DNA of 10,124 bases from Beijerinckiaceae bacterium (GTDB lineage: Bacteria > Pseudomonadota > Alphaproteobacteria > Rhizobiales > Beijerinckiaceae), in the NCBI GenBank assembly GCA_947455285.1, contig CANGOK010000105.1, positions 1 through 10,124 on the forward strand. Direction: 5' to 3'. Positions 6,435 to 10,124 of this stretch are shown here, in pieces (position 1 is the stretch's first letter; each line of letters starts with the position of its first letter). The translations under genes and the position numbers were made by a program. The notes beneath the pieces were generated by a model. It was not told the DNA's origin and made no database searches. It saw nothing but the letters and a program-made list of their open reading frames with translations.

Positions 6435-6902
6435 ATGACGGCCGAGGCGAAGGCGCCGCGCTTGGCGCCACCGGGCGAATTGCCGACCGAAACGACCCAG
6501 GCGAGCAGGTTTGGCAAAACCCGCACCGCCCAGTCGACGGCCCTGCTCGAAGACTATGTCGAACTCATCGACGACCTTCTGGCCATGAACGGCGAAGCGC
6601 GCCCGACCGACGTGGCGCGGCGCTTTGGGGTCTCCCACGCCACCGCCATCAAGACCATCGCCCGTCTGAAGCGCGAGGGCTTCGCGACGTCCAAACCCTA
6701 TCGCGGGGTCTTCCTGACGCCTGAAGGCCATGAACTGGCCCACCGCGTGCGCGCCCGCCACCGGCTTGTCGTCGAATTGCTGCTGGCGCTTGGCGTGCCT
6801 CGTGAAGCGGCCGAGGCTGACGCGGAGGGCATCGAGCACCATGTCTCTGAAGCGACGCTCGCCGCCTTCGGCAGATTTCTGGGCGGCGCGCGTGGCCTCT
6901 GA
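6435..6902 (+). CDS. mntR: Manganese-responsive transcriptional repressor MntR
   Basis: A 155-residue DtxR/MntR-family regulator, the same length as E. coli MntR and very similar to it by eye. After a Pro/Thr-rich N-terminal arm (1-36), helix 1 carries LEDYVELIDDLL. A winged helix-turn-helix follows (about 54-95) with DVARRFGVSHATAIKTIARL as its recognition unit and RGVFLTPEG as the wing. The dimerisation domain ends in EGIEHHVSE. All six metal ligands known from B. subtilis MntR have counterparts: Asp40, Glu43, His109, Glu131, Glu134 and His135. With Mn(II) bound the dimer should repress manganese uptake genes (family knowledge). There is no SH3-like third domain, as expected for MntR rather than IdeR/DtxR. 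No mntH or Mn ABC transporter gene is in the window. The universal stress gene starts 36 bases downstream and is probably co-transcribed. The start at 6435 is set by the GGGGAG site. Confidence 0.92.
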   Translation: MTAEAKAPRLAPPGELPTETTQASRFGKTRTAQSTALLEDYVELIDDLLAMNGEARPTDVARRFGVSHATAIKTIARLKREGFATSKPYRGVFLTPEGHELAHRVRARHRLVVELLLALGVPREAAEADAEGIEHHVSEATLAAFGRFLGGARGL

Positions 6903-6938
6903 TAAGATGACCCGAACTCTCCAAGGAGCGAGCCTCCC

Positions 6939-7772
6939 ATGAAGAATGTCCTGGTTCCAGTCGAACTGCATTCCTCCATCGATTCTGTGCTGGCGAGCGC
7001 CCTGCTCTTCGCCCGGCGTTTCGACAGCTATCTCGAAGGCATGCCGCTCGGGCCTGACCTGCCGGACCTCGTCGCCTTCGACATGCCCGTGAGCTGGACC
7101 GCCGCCGACCAGAACACCTGGCGGGAATTGGCCGAAGAAAGCCAGCATCGCTTCGTGGATTTCATGAACGCGCAGAAGGTCCCGTCCCATGAGGCCACGT
7201 CGCACAATCTCTCGTGGGGCTGGGCGGGCGAGGCGGCCTTTGGCGACTCCCACGTGTCGTCCTATGCGCGCATCTTCGATGTGACGGTGATGGGGCGCCC
7301 CGGCGACGAGCGGGGCGACGCGCGCATGGCGACGGCCGAGGCGGCGCTGTTCGAGAGCGGGCGACCGGTTCTTCTCGCGCCCCCCACGGCGCCGACCATA
7401 TTGGGCGACACGGTCGTCATCGCCTGGAACCAGAGCACGGAAACCGCCCGCGCCACCGCCTTCGCCATGCCTCTCTTGCAAAAGGCGCGGCGCGTCGTGG
7501 TGCTGACGGTGACTGAACATAAGGTCAATGGGCCGACCGGCGAGCAGCTCGCCCATAATCTGCGCGCCAATGGCGTGGCGGCCGAAGCGCTGGAGCGCAG
7601 CGCCAAGGGCCGCTCCCATGGCGACGCCATCCTCGATCACACCGCCGCCATTGGCGGCGACCTGCTGGTGAAGGGCGCCTACACCCAGAGCCGGCTGCGT
7701 CAGATGATCTTCGGCGGCGCCACGAGCCTCATTCTGAGCAAGGCGACGCTGCCGGTCTTCATGTCGAACTGA
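6939..7772 (+). CDS. Universal stress protein with two tandem UspA domains
   Basis: A 277-residue cytoplasmic protein formed of two UspA-like domains (about 1-150 and 155-277). The first opens with MKNVLVPVEL and ends with SGRPVLLAPP; the second opens with DTVVIAWNQST and ends with LPVFMSN. The usual ATP-binding signature G-x2-G-x9-G-S/T is best seen in the second domain as Gly246, then Thr249 where Gly is expected, then Gly259-Gly260 and Thr262. In the first domain the equivalent region (GRPGDERG) is poorly conserved. Nucleotide binding may therefore be weak. Tandem Usp proteins are common in alphaproteobacteria and are linked with survival of stress and starvation; no specific partner is evident. 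AAGGAG at 6923-6928 lies 10 bases before the ATG. It sits 36 bases behind mntR, so manganese-related co-expression is possible (inference), and it converges on the MFS gene with only 4 bases between stops. Confidence 0.9.
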   Translation: MKNVLVPVELHSSIDSVLASALLFARRFDSYLEGMPLGPDLPDLVAFDMPVSWTAADQNTWRELAEESQHRFVDFMNAQKVPSHEATSHNLSWGWAGEAAFGDSHVSSYARIFDVTVMGRPGDERGDARMATAEAALFESGRPVLLAPPTAPTILGDTVVIAWNQSTETARATAFAMPLLQKARRVVVLTVTEHKVNGPTGEQLAHNLRANGVAAEALERSAKGRSHGDAILDHTAAIGGDLLVKGAYTQSRLRQMIFGGATSLILSKATLPVFMSN

Positions 7773-7776
7773 AGTC

Positions 7777-9270
7777 TCATATCCGCCGGCTGGGATTGGT
7801 CCACGCCAGAATGACGCCAATCCCGGTGAAGAGCGGCGTCAGCAGGAAAGCCAGCTTGAAGGCGAAGGCGATGGTCTCGGACACCGCCGCCTTTCGGGCG
7901 GGAGAGAGGTCGGCGAGGGCGGATGCGCCAGATTCGATCAGGCGCGCGAAGATAGCTGGCGCCTCGGGGTCGCTGAGAGTGATGGCGGCGAACAGTATCG
8001 AGCCCAGCAGGGCGGTGCCGAAGGCAGCGCCAACGGTTCGCGAGAACTGAATGGAGCCCGCCGCCGCGCCAAGCGCCTTGCGCCCGGCCGCCGTCTGCAC
8101 GGTGACCTGAACCACCGCCATCACCGTGCCCATAAAAAGGGACGAGACGCTGAGCACGGCCATCAATTGCGTCATGGTCATCTCGGCGCCGAAAAAAGTG
8201 AAGATCAGCAGAAAGGCCGTGGCGCCGATCAATCCGAAGGACGGGAAGATCATCGTGTGCCCGGTGCGCGTGACGAATCGGCCAGTGAGGATCGAGCCAA
8301 CGCCAATGCCGATGCTGACCGGCAACAGCATGAGACCCATCTGCGAGGCGGAGAGTCCATGGACCACGCGCAGATAGAGGGGCAGAAACGCCACCAGCGA
8401 GGTGAGCGCCGCGCCATGGCAAGCCGCCAGCCCATTGGCCCGCCAGATGATCGGCTGCCCGAGCAAAGCCATGGGCAGCAGAGGCGCCGCCGCCACGCGC
8501 TCACGCCGCAGCAAGAGCACGAGCGCGAAAATCGCCACAGCGAAGAGGGCGATGACCTGCGGCGCGGTGTTCGGATCGAAATGGCGCAATTGCTCCAGCG
8601 CGATCAGGACCGGCGCGATGAAGCTGATGAAATACAAAAGCCCCGGCGTGTCGAAGCTCCATTGCTCATGACGCACGCCCGGACGGTTCTGGATGCGGAA
8701 GACGAGCAGGATCGCCACAACGCCCAAGGGCAGGTTGACAAGAAAAATGGATTTCCAACCGAGATGCTCCGTCAGGAAGCCGCCAGCCACTGGCCCGAAG
8801 ACCGACGAGACCGTGGCGACCGTGGCGAGATAGCTCTGGTAATGGCCGCGCTGACGAGGCGGAACCACCTCCCCGATGAGCGCCTGCGAAAGAGACATGA
8901 GGCCGCCGCCGCCAAAGCCCTGCAGAACGCGCGCCGCCGCGAGCCACAGCACCGAGGGGGCGAGGGCGCACAGCGCCGAAGCTCCCATGAACAGGCCTAG
9001 CGCGAAAAACATCAGGCGGCGCCGGCCGAAGACGTCGCCGAGATAACCATAGAGCGGCGCGGCGATGGTCGCGGCCACGAGATAGGCGACCACCACCCAG
9101 GACACACGCTCCACATCGCCAAGGCTCGCCGCCATGGCGGGCAGGGCGCTCGCCACGATGGTCTGGTCGCTGACCGCCATAAACATGGGCAGCATGACCG
9201 AGGGAAACACCAGCCTGAACAGGCCGGGCGTCTTGGCCGGATCGAAGGACCCGCTTGGAATGGTGCTCAC
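7777..9270 (-). CDS. MFS drug/solute exporter, DHA2 (EmrB/QacA-like, 14-TM) family
   Basis: A 497-residue inner membrane protein of the length and shape of DHA2 drug:H+ antiporters, with 14 hydrophobic segments. Signatures visible in order are the first-helix motif D-Q-T-I-V-x-x-A-L-P at 35-44, motif A in the loop after helix 2 (GYLGDVFGRRR, 75-85), Arg114-Gly118 in helix 4 (ARVLQGFGGGG, motif B), and the antiporter motif C in helix 5 (VFGPVAGGFLTEHLGW, 157-172), which marks proton-driven exporters. Substrates of this family range from dyes and antibiotics to metabolites, and none can be named here. No MFP (EmrA-like) or outer membrane partner is adjacent. Translation starts at a GTG at 9270 with only a weak AGG upstream. 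It lies 97 bases after trmO on the same strand and could be read from that gene's promoter. It ends 4 bases from the stop of the convergent stress gene. Confidence 0.92.
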   Translation of the reverse strand: MSTIPSGSFDPAKTPGLFRLVFPSVMLPMFMAVSDQTIVASALPAMAASLGDVERVSWVVVAYLVAATIAAPLYGYLGDVFGRRRLMFFALGLFMGASALCALAPSVLWLAAARVLQGFGGGGLMSLSQALIGEVVPPRQRGHYQSYLATVATVSSVFGPVAGGFLTEHLGWKSIFLVNLPLGVVAILLVFRIQNRPGVRHEQWSFDTPGLLYFISFIAPVLIALEQLRHFDPNTAPQVIALFAVAIFALVLLLRRERVAAAPLLPMALLGQPIIWRANGLAACHGAALTSLVAFLPLYLRVVHGLSASQMGLMLLPVSIGIGVGSILTGRFVTRTGHTMIFPSFGLIGATAFLLIFTFFGAEMTMTQLMAVLSVSSLFMGTVMAVVQVTVQTAAGRKALGAAAGSIQFSRTVGAAFGTALLGSILFAAITLSDPEAPAIFARLIESGASALADLSPARKAAVSETIAFAFKLAFLLTPLFTGIGVILAWTNPSRRI

Positions 9271-9367
9271 AATGCCTGTCCCGGGAAGCGCAGCGACGCA
9301 CGCGCACGATCAACATAGAGCGAATCGGCGCCGACGCCCAAGATCATATGAAGCGGAACTCTTTTTC

Positions 9368-9847
9368 CTACGCGCCCTTTGGACGCGGGGCCTCGGGGCA
9401 GCGCTCGGGCTTGATGTCGATGAGCGGCGTGCCATCGACGCAATCGAGCCCGCGCACCAGCACATGATCGGCCCCGACCTCCACAATCTCCACCAGCGAC
9501 GAGGAAACCGGATTTGGGCGGTTCGGCGAGCGAATCGCAAAAGTGCCGGTCGTCTCGCCATTCGAACGCGGGCTTTGCAAGATGAGGTCGCGCCGGGCGA
9601 GATGCATCCAATAGAGAATTTGCGCATGGCTATGCTCGCCAAGGCCTTTCAACGCCGCACGCCATGGCTCGTTGACCTCAATGCGGCAGACAGGCCCATG
9701 GTCCCGATCGCCCTGCCGGGGACAATCGCGGCTCGTCGCCCAAGGCGTGCTTATGCGCCCGATGAAGATGAGGCCCGCGTCCATATGGCCCGGCGTTTCG
9801 ACCGTGACTTCGCCTGCGCGCAGGCTGGCGGCGCCCTCTGTGCTCAT
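9368..9847 (-). CDS. trmO: TrmO/TsaA-family tRNA (t6A37) N6-methyltransferase, short form
   Basis: A 159-residue protein of the TsaA/YaeB (TrmO) family, SAM-dependent enzymes that methylate N6 of threonylcarbamoyladenosine 37 in some tRNAs to fine-tune decoding. Family marks are an opening strand with FIGRI (28-32), PRQGD at 43-47, the strand-helix with ILYWMHLARRD (77-87), the most conserved block GTFAIRSPNRPNPV at 101-114, and DGTPLIDIKP at 138-147. E. coli TrmO is about 235 residues with an extra C-terminal domain. This protein stops just after the core, the short form also common in archaea and alphaproteobacteria, so its activity on tRNA is less certain than for the long form. The start at 9847 is chosen over 9907 because AGGAG (bases 9856-9860 on the complement) lies 8 bases before it. 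It is divergent from the isochorismatase gene and 97 bases upstream of the MFS gene. Confidence 0.85.
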   Translation of the reverse strand: MSTEGAASLRAGEVTVETPGHMDAGLIFIGRISTPWATSRDCPRQGDRDHGPVCRIEVNEPWRAALKGLGEHSHAQILYWMHLARRDLILQSPRSNGETTGTFAIRSPNRPNPVSSSLVEIVEVGADHVLVRGLDCVDGTPLIDIKPERCPEAPRPKGA

Positions 9848-9855
9848 CTGTCGTT

Positions 9856-9860
9856 CTCCT
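9856..9860 (-). promoter_or_regulatory. Ribosome binding site that sets the trmO start
   Basis: AGGAG on the minus strand lies 8 bases before the ATG at 9847. It supports the shorter of two in-frame starts. Confidence 0.75.
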
Positions 9861-9871
9861 GCCCAAGGCGC

Positions 9872-9899
9872 TTGCAACGCCGACGCGGACCCATAGTAT
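9872..9899 (+). promoter_or_regulatory. Possible sigma-70-type promoter of the isochorismatase-family gene
   Basis: TTGCAA at 9872-9877 and TAGTAT at 9894-9899 are separated by 16 bases. Each matches the consensus at four of six positions. A start point near 9906 would give a leader of about 30 bases before the ATG at 9937, with the ribosome binding site inside it. The site lies in the only divergent intergenic region of the window, which must hold promoters for both directions. No convincing minus-strand partner was found. Confidence 0.35.
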
Positions 9900-9936
9900 G
9901 GCCGCAACCATTCATACGCATAGAGGAAGCGCTCCG

Positions 9937-10124
9937 ATGATCGATCCGTTCGAGGATCATTGCTGGCAGGACATCATGCCTGCCGACATTCTTGATCTCT
10001 ACGCTCACTACAAGCGCGACACTTTCGTGGGGCCACGGCCCGCGCTGCTGGCGATCGACCTCTATAATATGGCCTATCGCGGCGGCGCCAATCCGGTGAA
10101 CGAAGTCGCCCGCACCTTCCCCTC
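9937..10124 (+). CDS. Isochorismatase-family (cysteine hydrolase) protein, N-terminal part
   Basis: The first 62 codons of a gene that continues past the right edge. The start ATG has GAGGAAG at 9923-9929, 7 bases upstream. After an N-terminal arm of about 34 residues comes RPALLAIDLYNMAY, the first strand of the isochorismatase-like fold, in which Asp41 is the expected first residue of the Asp-Lys-Cys catalytic triad. The Lys and Cys would lie beyond the window. Members hydrolyse isochorismate, nicotinamide, N-carbamoylsarcosine, ureido acids or other amides. The N-terminal arm before the first strand resembles the amidase-like members more than the isochorismatases proper, but this is a weak hint. 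It is divergent from trmO and begins a new + strand unit. The substrate is unknown. Confidence 0.85.
   Translation, partial: MIDPFEDHCWQDIMPADILDLYAHYKRDTFVGPRPALLAIDLYNMAYRGGANPVNEVARTFP

Noticed and set aside
6508..6521. Palindrome GGTTT-GGCA-AAACC inside the start of mntR, considered as an MntR operator
   Set aside because: It lies about 70 bases inside the coding sequence, has only 5-base arms, and does not resemble the E. coli MntR box.
6390..7820. A 476-codon open frame on the minus strand across mntR and the stress gene
   Set aside because: It is antisense to two genes with clear family motifs and good ribosome binding sites. Its product is Gly/Arg/His-rich with no recognisable domain, as expected of a shadow frame in GC-rich DNA.
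8167..9000. A 277-codon plus-strand open frame inside the MFS gene
   Set aside because: The product is an Arg/Glu/His-rich sequence without domains, and the minus-strand MFS protein has all expected motifs.
9312..9341. Possible minus-strand promoter for the MFS gene (TTGGGC, 18-base spacer, TATGTT)
   Set aside because: The match is weak in both boxes and the spacer is long. It is no better than chance in this sequence.

Overview
The window reads as ordinary chromosome from a GC-rich alphaproteobacterium, probably Hyphomicrobiales (Rhizobiales). This rests on composition, strong GGAGG-type ribosome binding sites, tightly packed genes and the look of the proteins (MntR, a short TrmO, Bug/TctC-like and NMT1/THI5-like binding proteins). 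It is an inference; there is no rRNA or marker gene to fix it. I see no tRNA, rRNA, insertion sequence, integrase, CRISPR array or phage gene. No gap between genes exceeds about 90-100 bases.

Region 1 (1-4528, + strand) looks like one catabolic or uptake operon of six genes with gaps of 11-90 bases. In order: the 3' end of a luciferase-like flavin-dependent oxidoreductase, a Bug/TctC-type periplasmic binding protein, a phthalate-dioxygenase-reductase-type FMN/NAD/[2Fe-2S] reductase, two tandem single-module VOC (glyoxalase/extradiol dioxygenase fold) proteins, and an NMT1/SsuA-type ABC substrate-binding protein. A GC-rich hairpin at 4535-4562 closes it. Two exported receptors, a monooxygenase-type enzyme, a redox partner and two VOC proteins suggest capture and oxidative breakdown of an organic, perhaps aromatic, acid. 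The substrate cannot be read from the sequence. No permease and no terminal oxygenase for the reductase lie in the window; they may be upstream of base 1 or elsewhere.

Region 2 (4607-7772, + strand) holds ArfB (ribosome rescue hydrolase), a multi-pass membrane protein of the O-antigen ligase/polymerase type, the manganese-responsive repressor MntR with all six metal ligands, and a two-domain universal stress protein 36 bases behind mntR.

Region 3 (7777-9847, - strand) holds a 14-TM DHA2-type MFS exporter, convergent with the stress gene with a 4-base gap, and upstream of it a short TrmO/TsaA-type tRNA methyltransferase. An 89-base divergent intergenic region then separates trmO from the 5' end of an isochorismatase-family hydrolase that runs off the right edge.

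I find no strongly novel system. The points most worth a second look are the VOC pair, where the first metal-ligand His of one copy is a Cys in the other; the operon that has two receptors but no permease and a reductase but no oxygenase; and mntR coupled to a stress protein gene rather than to a manganese transporter.
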